Positions 1 through 9,447 of a stretch of 64,000 bases of DNA are shown piece by piece (positions within the stretch are counted from its first letter, which is position 1; each line of letters begins with the position of its first letter). This stretch comes from Chthonomonas sp. (lineage in GTDB: Bacteria; Armatimonadota; Fimbriimonadia; Fimbriimonadales; Fimbriimonadaceae). The stretch lies in assembly GCA_016788585.1 (NCBI GenBank), contig JAEURP010000002.1, positions 62,001 to 126,000 of the forward strand, in the 5' to 3' direction. Position numbers and translations under genes: made by a program. The notes beneath the pieces were generated by a model. It was given only the letters and a program-made list of their open reading frames with translations. It had not been told where the DNA came from and searched no databases.

Positions 1-246
1 AGTCGCATCCCATCCAAAAGTGCATGGCTTACTCAGTTTGACGTGGACAATTCGCAAAAGGAATCAGAATAAATACTGGGGAGCGACGGTTTATTTTCCG
101 CCTTAACATTCGCTTAATTTGTGCCTAGAAGACACGAAAGTTAGGTGAAAACAGTCAGGATGCAACAGAAACCTGAAAACGATTCAGACCTAACTGGTAC
201 AATTCTCCGTCTTGAACCGCATAGATTTTGCGGAGGTCATCAGGTT

Positions 247-1545
247 ATGAACGTGTTTCGAATTCAGGGAGGATATCCCCTCAATGGCGAAGTGCCAATC
301 GGGGGGAGTAAGAACGCGACACTGGCCATCTTAAGCGCCGTTCTCATGGCGAAGGGTGAGACAGTACTGACCAACTTTCCAAACATCCGAGATGTTGAAG
401 TCAAACTTCAGCTACTTGAGAAGTTTGGCGTGAGGGTGGAGCGAGAGGGGGCCACGGTTCGCATTGATGCGACCCACCTCAACGGCTACGAAGCCGATGA
501 GGAGAGTGTCCGCCCCATTCGCACTTCCTTCTATCTCTTGGGTCCGCTGCTGGCTCGCCAGGGCAAGGCTCGCCTTCCCGCCCCCGGTGGCTGCAAAATT
601 GGCACTCGTCCCGTCGACTTTCACCTCAAGGGCCTCAATCTCATGGGCGCCAACGTGGAACTCAATGGTGGCGTTTATGAAGGCCAAGTAAGCCAACTCC
701 GTGGAGCAACGATCTATCTCGACTTTCCGAGCGCAGGTGCAACTCAGCACTTGATGACCACGGCGGCGCTCGCCGACGGCATTACCGTGATCGAGAATGC
801 GGCTGTAGAGCCAGAAGTTCAAATCCTGGCTCACTTTCTTCAGGCCATCGGCGCCAACATCGAAGGAGCAGGTACGAGCACGATTACGATCCAAGGCGTT
901 CGAGAATTGCGCGGACGCGAATTCCGATTGCCGGAAGATCGCATTCAAGCTGCTACATACTTGATGATGGGAGCTGCAACACGGGGCGATGTCACCGTGA
1001 AGGGCGTATTGCCCGCTTTCCAAACTGCCTTGGTGAGCAAGCTGGTCGAGGCGGGAGCGCATTGCGAAGAAGGTCACGATTGGGTCCGTGTCTGGGCTGA
1101 CCGAAGACTCACAGGCATTCGGGTCAAAACAATGCCCTACCCAGGATTTCCAACCGATATTCAGCAACCAATGGCTGCCCTGTTAGCGGCCGCCGACGGT
1201 CAGAGCGTCATCGAAGAAACAATTTATGAAGCGCGCGTGGGTCACATTAGCGAGCTTAACCGTATGGGTGCGCGAATGCGAATCGAGGGTCGCTCGACCT
1301 TGATCGAGGGAGTTCCTGCTCTGCAGGGCGCGATCGTCGAGGCACCGGATCTTCGTGGTGGGGCAGCGCTCGTGTTAGCTGGACTGGCGGCTGAAGGAGA
1401 GACGATCGTCAAGAACATCTATTGGATCGATCGTGGATATGAGGCTTTGGAAGACAACCTCGCGGCTCTGGGCGGTACCATTGAGCGCGTCTCGCAGGCA
1501 GAGTGGGAAGCATCGCACTCAGCCTATGAGACGAGACTAAATTGA
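247..1545 (+). CDS. murA: UDP-N-acetylglucosamine 1-carboxyvinyltransferase MurA
   Basis: First committed cytoplasmic step of peptidoglycan synthesis: transfers enolpyruvate from PEP to UDP-GlcNAc. The 432-aa protein opens with the family's GGYPLNGEVPIGGSKNA substrate-binding start and has the catalytic cysteine in GGCKIGTRPVDFH at about residue 116, the family position, followed by the usual internally repeated inside-out barrel. The reading frame is open upstream to a GTG at 145, but I chose ATG 247 because homologous sequence starts there and a GGAGG-type ribosome site lies about 9 nt before it. The stop overlaps the TTG start of mreB by 4 nt, so the two are probably co-translated. Confidence 0.95.
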   Translation: MNVFRIQGGYPLNGEVPIGGSKNATLAILSAVLMAKGETVLTNFPNIRDVEVKLQLLEKFGVRVEREGATVRIDATHLNGYEADEESVRPIRTSFYLLGPLLARQGKARLPAPGGCKIGTRPVDFHLKGLNLMGANVELNGGVYEGQVSQLRGATIYLDFPSAGATQHLMTTAALADGITVIENAAVEPEVQILAHFLQAIGANIEGAGTSTITIQGVRELRGREFRLPEDRIQAATYLMMGAATRGDVTVKGVLPAFQTALVSKLVEAGAHCEEGHDWVRVWADRRLTGIRVKTMPYPGFPTDIQQPMAALLAAADGQSVIEETIYEARVGHISELNRMGARMRIEGRSTLIEGVPALQGAIVEAPDLRGGAALVLAGLAAEGETIVKNIYWIDRGYEALEDNLAALGGTIERVSQAEWEASHSAYETRLN

Positions 1546-2555
1546 GACTCGTCCCCGAAATCGGCATCGACCTTGGCACGGCTAATCTGCTCGTCTACCG
1601 GCGAGGCAAAGGCATCGTGCTTAATGAACCTACGGTCGTTGCCATCAGCACGACTAACGGCAAGGTGCTGGCGGTCGGAAATGAAGCCCGCGATATGCTT
1701 GGGCGGACCCCTGGCAACATCAAAGCGATCCGCCCCATGCAAGAAGGCGTTATTGCGGATTACCGTACGACGGTAAAGATGTTTGAGTACTTGCTGGAAA
1801 AGACCTGCGGCTCCCGCCGGTTCTTTAAGCCGATTGTGCTCGTTTGCGTTCCCAGTGGCGTCACTAATGTTGAACGGCGCGCTGCGATTCAAGCGGCGAA
1901 GGCTGCCGGTGCCGGGCAAGCAATGACAATTGAGGAACCAATGGCCGCGGCGATAGGGGCCGGCCTTCCAATCAGTAGTCCGGGCGGCAACATGGTGGTG
2001 GACATTGGTGGAGGAACCACGGATATCGCCGTGATTTCTCTCGGCGGTATCGTGCTCAGCGAGAGCATCCGGGTGGGTGGTAACAAACTCGATGAAGCGA
2101 TCATCCGCCACATTCGAAACACCTACAATCTTCAAATCGGTGAGCCAACAGCCGAAGACGTTAAGGTGAAGATCGGCTCCGCCTTCCCGCTGGAGCAGGA
2201 ATTTCGCATGGAAATTCGGGGTCGCGACCTCGTCGCTGGTTTGCCAAAGACGGTCGAGATCAGCAGCGAAGAGATTCGCGATGCCTTGAGCGATCCGGTA
2301 AGGGAGATTGCAGAAAAGCTCTGTCAAGTTTTGGAAGAAACCCCACCCGAACTCAGTAGTGACATTATTGAAAGGGGGATCGTCCTGACGGGTGGAGGCG
2401 CACTGTTGAAAGGGCTGGATCAGTTGCTGCAAAGCGTTACCGACATTCCGGTGCATGTTGCTGACAACGCAATGAACTGCGTTGCCGTAGGAACTGGCAG
2501 AGCCCTCGAACATCTCGATCAGATTCGAGCGAGCGGAGCCGTAAGCGACATATGA
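1542..2555 (+). CDS. mreB: Rod shape-determining protein MreB
   Basis: Bacterial actin that guides lateral cell-wall synthesis at the inner membrane. The 337-aa protein has the actin-fold ATP motifs in order: phosphate-1 GIDLGTAN at about residue 8, phosphate-2 VDIGGGTTDIAVIS at about 153, and adenosine-binding LTGGGALLKGL at about 282. Length is normal for MreB/Mbl. It starts with TTG inside the end of murA (TTGA overlap), and its own stop overlaps the next start (ATGA), so murA-mreB-downstream gene form one translationally coupled unit. The short form without N-terminal extension could equally be called Mbl. Confidence 0.95.
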   Translation: MRLVPEIGIDLGTANLLVYRRGKGIVLNEPTVVAISTTNGKVLAVGNEARDMLGRTPGNIKAIRPMQEGVIADYRTTVKMFEYLLEKTCGSRRFFKPIVLVCVPSGVTNVERRAAIQAAKAAGAGQAMTIEEPMAAAIGAGLPISSPGGNMVVDIGGGTTDIAVISLGGIVLSESIRVGGNKLDEAIIRHIRNTYNLQIGEPTAEDVKVKIGSAFPLEQEFRMEIRGRDLVAGLPKTVEISSEEIRDALSDPVREIAEKLCQVLEETPPELSSDIIERGIVLTGGGALLKGLDQLLQSVTDIPVHVADNAMNCVAVGTGRALEHLDQIRASGAVSDI

Positions 2556-3040
2556 AGGCCATCTGTGTTTCTTTACTTGTTTTGATGAGTTCGCTGGCGC
2601 CAGCACAAGACACGCCGGTCACCCAGGCTGAAGCCGATGTGGCGATTCGAAAAGTCTACGGACACTTGCGGCAAGTCCTGAATTTGCCCCAGGCAAAATT
2701 CACGCCCAGCCAATCCAAAACTCCGATCACTCGGGATCAACTGGTGAGTAGGCTCTCGGCACTGCACGAGTACATCAGCGAGCGGATCCAACTCAAGGTA
2801 CGGCCAACGAATGCCGACTTGAAAGGTCTCGCGCCCGGTCTATCTGAGCAGCGCCGTCGCGACATCAAGACACTTGTGATGCTGGGCCTAGTTTCCCCCG
2901 AGGGGTTGTTAGTGAAATCGCCTCAGAACCAGTACACGCCGCGCGAACTTGGGACGATCTTAGGAGTCTTTTTAACAAGAGCAATGGACATCACTCACGA
3001 GCTCGATCCGAAGTTCAGCCCAGAATTGATGCCCAATTGA
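2552..3040 (+). CDS. Secreted protein of unknown function, 162 aa
   Basis: I do not recognise a named family. The first 18 residues form a signal peptide ending APA-Q, so the protein is exported. The rest is helical, with a segment TPITRDQLVSRLSALHEYI and a later TPRELGTILGVFLTRAMDI that look loosely like two S-layer-homology-type repeats, though this is weak. It starts at ATG within the mreB stop (4-nt overlap), so it is co-expressed with murA and mreB and may act in the cell envelope. Confidence 0.75.
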   Translation: MKAICVSLLVLMSSLAPAQDTPVTQAEADVAIRKVYGHLRQVLNLPQAKFTPSQSKTPITRDQLVSRLSALHEYISERIQLKVRPTNADLKGLAPGLSEQRRRDIKTLVMLGLVSPEGLLVKSPQNQYTPRELGTILGVFLTRAMDITHELDPKFSPELMPN

Positions 3041-3095
3041 TCGCCTTCGGCATACTATTTGCCCGAAATTCTTGTACAACATAAGTTGCTTTGCC

Positions 3096-5810
3096 ATGCA
3101 TGACCTAACTTTCTCCCGTAAACTTACTGTCCTCGCCGGCCTGCTTGTTGCTGGCGCCGCCAATGCCCAGACATGGCACATTCGCGACATCGCGGAGCCA
3201 TCGGCAAAGAACATGAATCCGGTGATGAAATGGGTTCGTGACTATCAAACTGCGGAGGTCAGCTACGAAGAACTTCGTGCCGCGCTTGCTAATGCTCCGA
3301 AGCAGATCTTTGATACTATCAATCAGCCGGGGGTAGATCTGCTACTTCCAACACCAAATGGCATCCAGCGCTTTACGGTGTGGGAGAATGACTTGCTTAG
3401 CCCTCAGGTCCAGGCGACTGTGCCCGACCTGAGAACATTTAGCGGGCAAGGAATCGACGATCCGAACGCCTCGGTTAGACTCGAGATGGGCTATGGAGGC
3501 TTCCGCGCGATGATAATGGGAACCGATGGGTTCAGCTTCATCGAACCAATGCTGCGCAAGAACAACGGAACTTACTTCTTCTACAGTCGGCGAGATTCTA
3601 TGCGCCAACCGGGTTGGTTTTGCAAAACCGTCGACATGGGAACTTCCATTCCGTTTTTGGATCAGCCGATTGGTGGAACAGGAGATTCGACGAGCCGGAA
3701 CACAGGAACAAACCTCTGGTCGTTCCGCCTAGCTCTGAACTGCAACTTCGAGTACTACCAATTTTTTGGGTCGAGTACAACGAATGCAATCTCGCAGATG
3801 ACTACCTCGGTTAACCGAGTCGATGGCGTGTACCGAAAAGAAATGGCGATTCGGTTAAACCTGGTTTTAGCCAAGGTACACACGAACGCAGCTACATACA
3901 CAAACAACAATGGCAGCGCGATGCTGGGCCAAAATCAGACTCAGTGTGATGCTGACCCGGGCACTGCAAACTATGATATCGGACACGTTTTTAGTACCGG
4001 CGGCGGTGGTGTCGCTGGATTGGGTGTCGTTGGAATCGCTGGCAACAAAGCACGAGGTGTAACGGGGAGCCCAAGCCCAACCGGAGATGCCTTCGACATC
4101 GACTACGTCGCCCACGAGATGGGCCACCAGTTTGGTGGCAATCACTCGTTTAATGGCGTGACAGGAAGTTGCGGCGGCGGGAATCGAAATCGCCCAACGG
4201 CATGGGAGCCGGGCAGCGGTAGCACGATCATGTCCTATGCGGGAATTTGTGGGTCAGAAGACGTTCAATCGAACTCCGACGCGTACTTCCACGTGGGAAG
4301 TATTTCCGAGATTTTGCCGTACCGAGTTGCGTCGCGAGGCGGTGTTTCGACCGCTACCGGCAACATAGTTCCTACCGTTAATGCTGGGTCAGACTTCGCC
4401 ATTCCTCCGAACACGCCGTTCAAGTTGACTATGTCGGCCACTGACGGCAACAGCGATCCAATGACATTCCAATGGGATGAGTTGGATGTTCCTGCCACAG
4501 GTACTGCTAACCAGGGCTCAACGACCGCTACAACGACGAATACGAGTCGACCTCTCTTCCGATCCGATGAACCGGTGACGAATCCAACGCGTTACTTCCC
4601 GAACCAGAGCTTGGTTCTCGCCAATAACTTCACCCATCAGCATGAGTTCGTGCCAAATGTAGCGCGAACTATGAACTTTAGGGCGATTGCGCGAGATAAC
4701 CGCATCGGTGGAGGCGGAACAGCTTGGGATACAGCAGTGATCACGGTGAGTGGCACTTCCACCTTTGCAGTGTCATCTCCCAATACGGCCATCACGTGGA
4801 ATCGCAACAACTTGTTCAACGTGACCTGGAACAATGCGGGCACGACGGCAGCTCCGTTTAACACCGCACAGGTAAGGATCTTGTTGAGTACTAATAGCGG
4901 TGGTAGCTACTTTACGAATCCACCTACGGCAACGCTGCTAACCACTACGGCAAATGACGGATCTGAAATGGTTGCCTTGCCGCTTAGCACACCGGCTGGC
5001 TCTGGTAACCGAATCTTCGTCGAGGCCGTCGGCAATGCTTTCTTCGACGTCTCGAATACGAACTTCACGGTTTCGACGACCAATGCCACTCCGACGCTGG
5101 CGGTAGTAAACAACCAGACAATCAATGAGTTGTCTCTTTGGACCTACTCACTCGTTGGTAACGACACCGATACCGCCCAGACGATTGCTTACAGCCTAGT
5201 GAGCGGCCCGAGCGGTATGTCTGTCAATCCGACAACCGGACAAATCAGTTGGACGCCATCTGAAGCTCAGGGACCCGGCAGCTACCCGGTTACTGTTCGC
5301 GTGAGCGATAATAACCAGCCTACTCCAGCAACCGCGGATCGCAGTTTTACGGTTAATGTTCTTGAGGTTGGAGCAACGGTAACTGGCACGGTCAATTTCA
5401 ACAATTACATTCCGACCGAAGTTGGCAAGCAAGTGTTGGTAGAAATCGGTCCGAATGGCGGTTCAACCACCCTGGAAAGTGGCACGGTGACATTGGGAAG
5501 TGGCAACGCGTTCTCATACAGTTCGAACTTGCCCAATGGCACCTATCGAGTGTACGTGACCCGAAACTACTACTTGCGACGCCGCATTTCGAGCGTTGTT
5601 CTCACATCTGGCAGCATCGTGAACGCAGGCGTGTTTAACCTGATCTGCGGCGACGCCGATAACTCCGGCGAAATCGACGCGACCGACATTGATATCGTCA
5701 TCGCCAATTTTGGTAACTCCACAGACCCAGGTGACATCGATGGTAGTAGCGAAGTAGATGCTTCGGATATCGATCTCGTTGTCGCAAACTTCGGTGCCGT
5801 AGGCGACTAG
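3096..5810 (+). CDS. Secreted reprolysin-like zinc metalloprotease with dockerin-like tail
   Basis: Exported protease of about 904 aa. A signal peptide (to about residue 25, ending NAQ) is followed by a propeptide-like region and an M12B/M72-type catalytic domain with the zinc site HEMGHQFGGNH at about residue 339 and the Met-turn STIMSYAG about 35 residues later. Ig- or cadherin-like beta domains follow (NQTINELSLWTYS to about 740), then a carboxypeptidase-regulatory-like segment, and two dockerin-like calcium loops (GDADNSGEIDATDID and GDIDGSSEVDASDID). A TTG at 3072 is also in frame, but ATG 3096 gives the better signal peptide. The stop overlaps the next gene's GTG by 1 nt. Confidence 0.88.
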   Translation: MHDLTFSRKLTVLAGLLVAGAANAQTWHIRDIAEPSAKNMNPVMKWVRDYQTAEVSYEELRAALANAPKQIFDTINQPGVDLLLPTPNGIQRFTVWENDLLSPQVQATVPDLRTFSGQGIDDPNASVRLEMGYGGFRAMIMGTDGFSFIEPMLRKNNGTYFFYSRRDSMRQPGWFCKTVDMGTSIPFLDQPIGGTGDSTSRNTGTNLWSFRLALNCNFEYYQFFGSSTTNAISQMTTSVNRVDGVYRKEMAIRLNLVLAKVHTNAATYTNNNGSAMLGQNQTQCDADPGTANYDIGHVFSTGGGGVAGLGVVGIAGNKARGVTGSPSPTGDAFDIDYVAHEMGHQFGGNHSFNGVTGSCGGGNRNRPTAWEPGSGSTIMSYAGICGSEDVQSNSDAYFHVGSISEILPYRVASRGGVSTATGNIVPTVNAGSDFAIPPNTPFKLTMSATDGNSDPMTFQWDELDVPATGTANQGSTTATTTNTSRPLFRSDEPVTNPTRYFPNQSLVLANNFTHQHEFVPNVARTMNFRAIARDNRIGGGGTAWDTAVITVSGTSTFAVSSPNTAITWNRNNLFNVTWNNAGTTAAPFNTAQVRILLSTNSGGSYFTNPPTATLLTTTANDGSEMVALPLSTPAGSGNRIFVEAVGNAFFDVSNTNFTVSTTNATPTLAVVNNQTINELSLWTYSLVGNDTDTAQTIAYSLVSGPSGMSVNPTTGQISWTPSEAQGPGSYPVTVRVSDNNQPTPATADRSFTVNVLEVGATVTGTVNFNNYIPTEVGKQVLVEIGPNGGSTTLESGTVTLGSGNAFSYSSNLPNGTYRVYVTRNYYLRRRISSVVLTSGSIVNAGVFNLICGDADNSGEIDATDIDIVIANFGNSTDPGDIDGSSEVDASDIDLVVANFGAVGD

Positions 5811-6916
5811 TGAAGAAAATTGCTCTCGGGTTGGTACTTTTGGTCAGTGTTGCCAGTTTGGCATCTGGGCAGGTACTTCAATCCGAGGGCTTTGAGTCCT
5901 TTGCAATCGGTGAGCTTGACAGCCAGAGTGGTTGGATGGTGTTACCTGGCGGCAATCTGTTCTTTGTAGATCCTGGGATGGCCACCGTGTCGTCTCAGGC
6001 GGCTCACTCGGGGACCCGATCGGTTTGCCTAAGGTCAGACTTGCTGACGACCGGCGAATCCCTGTTCGCTTTCAAGCCTGTTTCTCCGGCGATTGGGACT
6101 TCCAACAATCTCGTGATTTGCGATTTTTGGATGTCCCGAACGGGGGCATCGAATGCCAACTTTGGCGGCGCGAGTTACAGCTCAGCCGGTGACTTTTTGG
6201 CCTCGGTGACCGCGAATGCTGATGCCGGTTGGGTGAGCCTAAGTTGGATGGGAGCCGCGCCTGCCTTCATCACGCCCGGCAATTGGAATCGCGTGACCAT
6301 GGTTCACAACATGTTGTCAAACCAAGTGGTGGCCTTCATGAATGGGGCCCCCTTGGGGCAATTTGCTGGCAACTTTTCTGTCGCCAATTTCAGCGACATC
6401 GACTTCTATGCTGATGGGGAAGGGAGTTCAGTAGCGTTCTTCGACGACTTATCCGTCGAGAAGACCGGGCTTGGCGTTCTGCGTGGCAAGGTGGACCTTG
6501 GCGACTACATGGCCTCGCCGCTTGGCGTGCCCATAACGCTCAAGCTCAAGAATCCGTCCAATGGGGTCGAAGTCCTCAGCATTCCCATCAGTCTTCGAGC
6601 CGATGGGCTCTTTAGCCTCAGCACGGGGTTTAGAGGCACGTACAATATCGAGATCAAGCCTTGGCACTGGACTTCTAAGACTTTCACAAATGTCTCTGTG
6701 ACTGACTTTGGGGCCCACTTTCTTGATTACGCGGCCACCAATGGTGATGCCGACAATTCTGACGAAGTCGATGCCGGCGACATCGATGCTGTAATCTCTG
6801 GCTTTGGAGCCACAGGTTCGCCAAACCAAATCGCGGCTGATCTAGATGGTTCCGGCGAGGTCGACGCAGCAGATATCGATCTCGCTATTTCAAATTTCGG
6901 CGCCGTCGGCGGGTAG
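5810..6916 (+). CDS. Secreted dockerin-tailed protein with lectin/LamG-like N-terminal region
   Basis: Exported 368-aa protein, not recognised by name. It has a signal peptide (MKKIALGLVLLVSVASLASG), a beta-rich region of about 200 residues beginning SEGFESFAIGELDSQSGW that resembles concanavalin-like jelly-roll domains of secreted proteins, a small carboxypeptidase-regulatory-like beta domain (VLRGKVDLGDY), and two terminal calcium loops (GDADNSDEVDAGDID and ADLDGSGEVDAADID). The GTG start overlaps the stop of the metalloprotease gene, so the two are co-translated and may act together outside the cell. The first loop has D where the others have G (NSDEVD). Confidence 0.8.
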   Translation: MKKIALGLVLLVSVASLASGQVLQSEGFESFAIGELDSQSGWMVLPGGNLFFVDPGMATVSSQAAHSGTRSVCLRSDLLTTGESLFAFKPVSPAIGTSNNLVICDFWMSRTGASNANFGGASYSSAGDFLASVTANADAGWVSLSWMGAAPAFITPGNWNRVTMVHNMLSNQVVAFMNGAPLGQFAGNFSVANFSDIDFYADGEGSSVAFFDDLSVEKTGLGVLRGKVDLGDYMASPLGVPITLKLKNPSNGVEVLSIPISLRADGLFSLSTGFRGTYNIEIKPWHWTSKTFTNVSVTDFGAHFLDYAATNGDADNSDEVDAGDIDAVISGFGATGSPNQIAADLDGSGEVDAADIDLAISNFGAVGG

Positions 6917-7088
6917 GTTTTCTCTCTGGAAGGTCCTTCGGTTGGACCATTTCAACCTTCGTACCGTTCCAACTGGGAACCGGGTTGTTAATGTCCTTGT
7001 GGTGGCTTATGGCCTTTCGCACGGCCTGCCGAACCCTTTCATTAACCTCTTCGACATTCTCGAAGTCCAGCTTCTCCGGTTCGCTCAT
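6885..7088 (-). CDS. Small partner (putative antitoxin) of the zeta-like kinase
   Basis: A 67-aa protein with a predicted long helix (NVEEVNERVRQAVRKAISHH) followed by a short PVPSWNGTKVEMVQP strand segment and a very basic end (KPTRRRRRNLK). Short genes of this form commonly adjoin stand-alone zeta-toxin-like ATPases. Its ATG overlaps the stop of the kinase gene (ATGA), so it is translated with it. It runs convergently into the end of the dockerin-tailed gene on plus, overlapping 32 nt. The antitoxin role is inferred from position only. Confidence 0.7.
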   Translation of the reverse strand: MSEPEKLDFENVEEVNERVRQAVRKAISHHKDINNPVPSWNGTKVEMVQPKDLPERKPTRRRRRNLK

Positions 7089-7672
7089 TTAGGGCTCCAT
7101 TGTTGAGCTATCTGTTGATACTTCAAGCTCTGAGGACAATCTTTTACCTCAGTTCCGCGGCCCCAAGCGATGAGCTGTGGGTCCGCAATACTGGAATTAT
7201 CGTACATTTTCCAAGTATCCACAAGTGGTTGATAGGTCGAAAAGAACAAACTGATTCCAGATCGGTATCTTCGCCGAATCGTTTCTTCAGGGACGTCGTG
7301 ACCCCCGGCGCGGACTCTCGCTTTCACGCGCTCAACGGCCAAATCGTCGCTTGGCAAATAGAGAAACAGGAGGTGGCATTCATAGCCGGAGTCCATCAAT
7401 CGCTTTATGCGCGGCGCAAGCTTTTTGGTGGCCAAAGTTGTTTCGACGGCAAAGTCCCTTCGGGCTTCAACTAGCGCATCCAGCCGATGAATCAGTACCC
7501 GACCGGCCCGCAGATCAGCGGTTGTGCTGTGTTCGCCGCTGAGTTCTTGGGCAATCATGTCGGCGTTGATGAAGCTCATTCCCTCGGGCAACAATAGCTC
7601 CGCGCAGGTGCTTTTGCCTGATCCATTTGGACCGGCGATGATTACGGCTTGAGGGGGCTCTGGCGTTGCCAT
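7085..7672 (-). CDS. Zeta-toxin-like P-loop kinase
   Basis: A 195-aa P-loop protein of the zeta-toxin/UNAG-kinase superfamily. It has Walker A AGPNGSGKST at about residue 12, the NADMIAQELSG segment that in zeta toxins carries the catalytic aspartate, ETTLATKK, and an arginine-rich LID region (RVKARVRAGGHDVPEETIRRRYRSG). Family members phosphorylate UDP-GlcNAc or other small molecules; the substrate here is unknown. Its start lies inside the end of ubiA (31-nt overlap) and its end overlaps the small downstream gene, making a ubiA-kinase-partner operon. Confidence 0.85.
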   Translation of the reverse strand: MATPEPPQAVIIAGPNGSGKSTCAELLLPEGMSFINADMIAQELSGEHSTTADLRAGRVLIHRLDALVEARRDFAVETTLATKKLAPRIKRLMDSGYECHLLFLYLPSDDLAVERVKARVRAGGHDVPEETIRRRYRSGISLFFSTYQPLVDTWKMYDNSSIADPQLIAWGRGTEVKDCPQSLKYQQIAQQWSPK

Positions 7673-8511
7673 AGGTCGAGGAGGGCAAATAGAAATACGC
7701 CAATGGAGACGTATCCGTTCAGCGTAAAGAAGGCCATGTTTACCTTGGAAAGGTCATTCGGCTTAACCATGGACTGTTCGTAAGTAAGGAGTCCGGCAGC
7801 AAAAACAGCACCGACGAAGTAGAGCGGTTCAGCAGAAAGGAGGATTCCCGCTCCAATCAGTGAGATCACGGTGATTACGTGGCAACCCCGACTTATCCAA
7901 AGCGCCGCAACCCGCCCAAATCGAGCCGGGATGCTTTGTAGGCCGCGCTCTCGGTCGAACTCGTCATCCTGAAGGGCATAGATGATGTCGAAACCAGCCG
8001 TCCAAAACGTAACGGCAGCAGTCAAGGCCAAAACTGGCGTGCCGATTACTCCCGAGACGCCGATCCAGGCTGCCGTTGGCGCGATCCCCAGGCTGAATCC
8101 CAATACAAAGTGGCAGAGCCATGTAAATCGCTTCGTGAAACTGTATCCCAATGTAAACAGCAAAGCGATGGGACTGAGTGCCACAGCGAGGGGGTTCAGC
8201 ATCGCAGCGGCGGTGACGAAGATCACGATCGACAGAACCAGATAGATCGTTGCCATACTGGGCGCCAAAAGTCCGGCCGGAATTGCGCGCATCGCAGTGC
8301 GAGGGTTTTCGGCATCGATGTGACGGTCCACAATTCGGTTGAAGGCCATGGCCGCGGTCCGGCAACTCACCATGGCCACGACGATTAGGCCAAATTTCTC
8401 CCAACCGGGCCATCCGTTTGCGGCCCACATCATGCCAATCAGGGCAAAGGGAAGAGCAAAGATCGAGTGCTCGATCTTCACCATTTCCAAGAAGATTTTG
8501 AGAGACTTCAT
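7642..8511 (-). CDS. ubiA: UbiA-family 4-hydroxybenzoate polyprenyltransferase
   Basis: Integral membrane prenyltransferase, 289 aa with about 8 or 9 transmembrane helices. The two aspartate-rich active-site motifs are present: NRIVDRHIDAENPRT at about residue 58 and YALQDDEFDRERGLQS at about 178, which bind the prenyl diphosphate through magnesium. It prenylates 4-hydroxybenzoate-like acids in quinone synthesis; in futalosine-pathway bacteria the same family acts as MqnP in menaquinone synthesis. A UbiX homologue is also present in the window (40417-41022), which supports a quinone role. It lies 18 nt downstream of the inositol-phosphatase-like gene. Confidence 0.9.
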   Translation of the reverse strand: MKSLKIFLEMVKIEHSIFALPFALIGMMWAANGWPGWEKFGLIVVAMVSCRTAAMAFNRIVDRHIDAENPRTAMRAIPAGLLAPSMATIYLVLSIVIFVTAAAMLNPLAVALSPIALLFTLGYSFTKRFTWLCHFVLGFSLGIAPTAAWIGVSGVIGTPVLALTAAVTFWTAGFDIIYALQDDEFDRERGLQSIPARFGRVAALWISRGCHVITVISLIGAGILLSAEPLYFVGAVFAAGLLTYEQSMVKPNDLSKVNMAFFTLNGYVSIGVFLFALLDLWQRQSPLKP

Positions 8512-8529
8512 CGGCGTCCCCTCACGGGG

Positions 8530-9279
8530 TCACAACACAAAACCACTGCCCTTTGGCAAAAAGGCCACCGCCTTTGGAAATGGGCGGACGTTCAGTAGGC
8601 CATTGAGCTCTATGGGTGTTCCGTCCGCATACCGCACATCGGCGCCCAACTCACTGGCAATGCACATGGTCGCGAGAGAGTCGTATAGTGCAGCCTTGTC
8701 GCTTAGCATTGCCCGGAAGATGCCCTCGATGAACATCGTTGAATCGGCGACGAATGCCCCTAGATAGCGATGCCTTCCGGGAAGCGGCTTGCTCCCATAG
8801 CGCTCTACGGTGAGGTCGCCGTAGCTGACCAACTCGGTGCTCTCGATGGGGCCCGGGCGTATCGGCGCGAGTGGCTTGCCATTCATGGCCGCCCCGATGC
8901 CTTTGGCTCCAACGTAGATCTTGCCAAGGTCGGGCATGGCGATCACACCCATTTTGGCGATTCCCTCGTGCATGTAGCCAACGGACACGCCCCAGTGGGG
9001 AGAACCGTATCGGTAGTTGGACGTGCCATCAATGGGGTCGAGCGCCCAAAGCCCGTTCTCACCTGGATCGCTGTAGCCCTCCTCTTCACCCCAAACCGTA
9101 CTACCTGGGATCAGTTCTGGTAGTCGCTCTCGGAAGAACCTCTCGATGGCTTTGTCCGCATTCGTGACGATACTTCCGTCTTGCTTCAGCTCTGTTCCGA
9201 AGTTTGCTTTGGCCTCCAGAGCCATTTGAGCCGCTTCCTTCACCCAGGCGACAAGTTGTGGGAGATAGTGAGCAGGCAC
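8530..9279 (-). CDS. Inositol monophosphatase family protein (SuhB/HisN type)
   Basis: A 249-aa magnesium-dependent phosphatase. The metal sites are visible: the EEEGYSDPG segment and WALDPIDGTSNY (family motif DPxDGT). The family dephosphorylates inositol phosphate, histidinol phosphate or related sugars; a histidinol-phosphatase role cannot be excluded. The GTG start at 9279 is preceded 5 nt upstream by CATAAT and no ribosome site, which suggests a leaderless mRNA. It is the first gene of the suhB-like, ubiA, kinase, partner unit. Confidence 0.88.
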   Translation of the reverse strand: MPAHYLPQLVAWVKEAAQMALEAKANFGTELKQDGSIVTNADKAIERFFRERLPELIPGSTVWGEEEGYSDPGENGLWALDPIDGTSNYRYGSPHWGVSVGYMHEGIAKMGVIAMPDLGKIYVGAKGIGAAMNGKPLAPIRPGPIESTELVSYGDLTVERYGSKPLPGRHRYLGAFVADSTMFIEGIFRAMLSDKAALYDSLATMCIASELGADVRYADGTPIELNGLLNVRPFPKAVAFLPKGSGFVL

Positions 9280-9364
9280 GCTCTATTATGTTCCTTATTT
9301 GGGCGCGCTGGCCCCGCCACCCCCTAGCAATCAGCATCAAATATGGTATAACCATCGCACGCTA

Positions 9365-9439
9365 GCGGGCGTAGCTCAGTGGTAGAGCATCTCGTTGCCA
9401 ACGAGAGGGTCGAGGGTTCGAATCTCTTCGCCCGCTCCA
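9365..9439 (+). tRNA. tRNA-Gly (anticodon GCC)
   Basis: 75 nt including an encoded CCA end. Acceptor stem GCGGGCG pairs with CGCCCGC. The D arm contains AGCTCAGTGGTAGAGC, the anticodon stem-loop TCTCG-TTGCCAA-CGAGA reads GCC, and the T loop is GGTTCGAATC. A strong intrinsic terminator follows within 10 nt. Confidence 0.97.
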
Positions 9440-9447
9440 AAAGTTAA

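Noticed and set aside
145-246. Upstream GTG start for MurA adding 34 residues
   Set aside because: The added residues match nothing in MurA, and a good ribosome site precedes ATG 247.
412-1167. 251-codon open frame antisense to murA
   Set aside because: Lies entirely over a well-conserved gene, has no family features or ribosome site; a shadow of GC-rich coding.
1524-2606. 360-codon open frame antisense to mreB
   Set aside because: Covers MreB exactly and shows no recognisable domain; chance frame.
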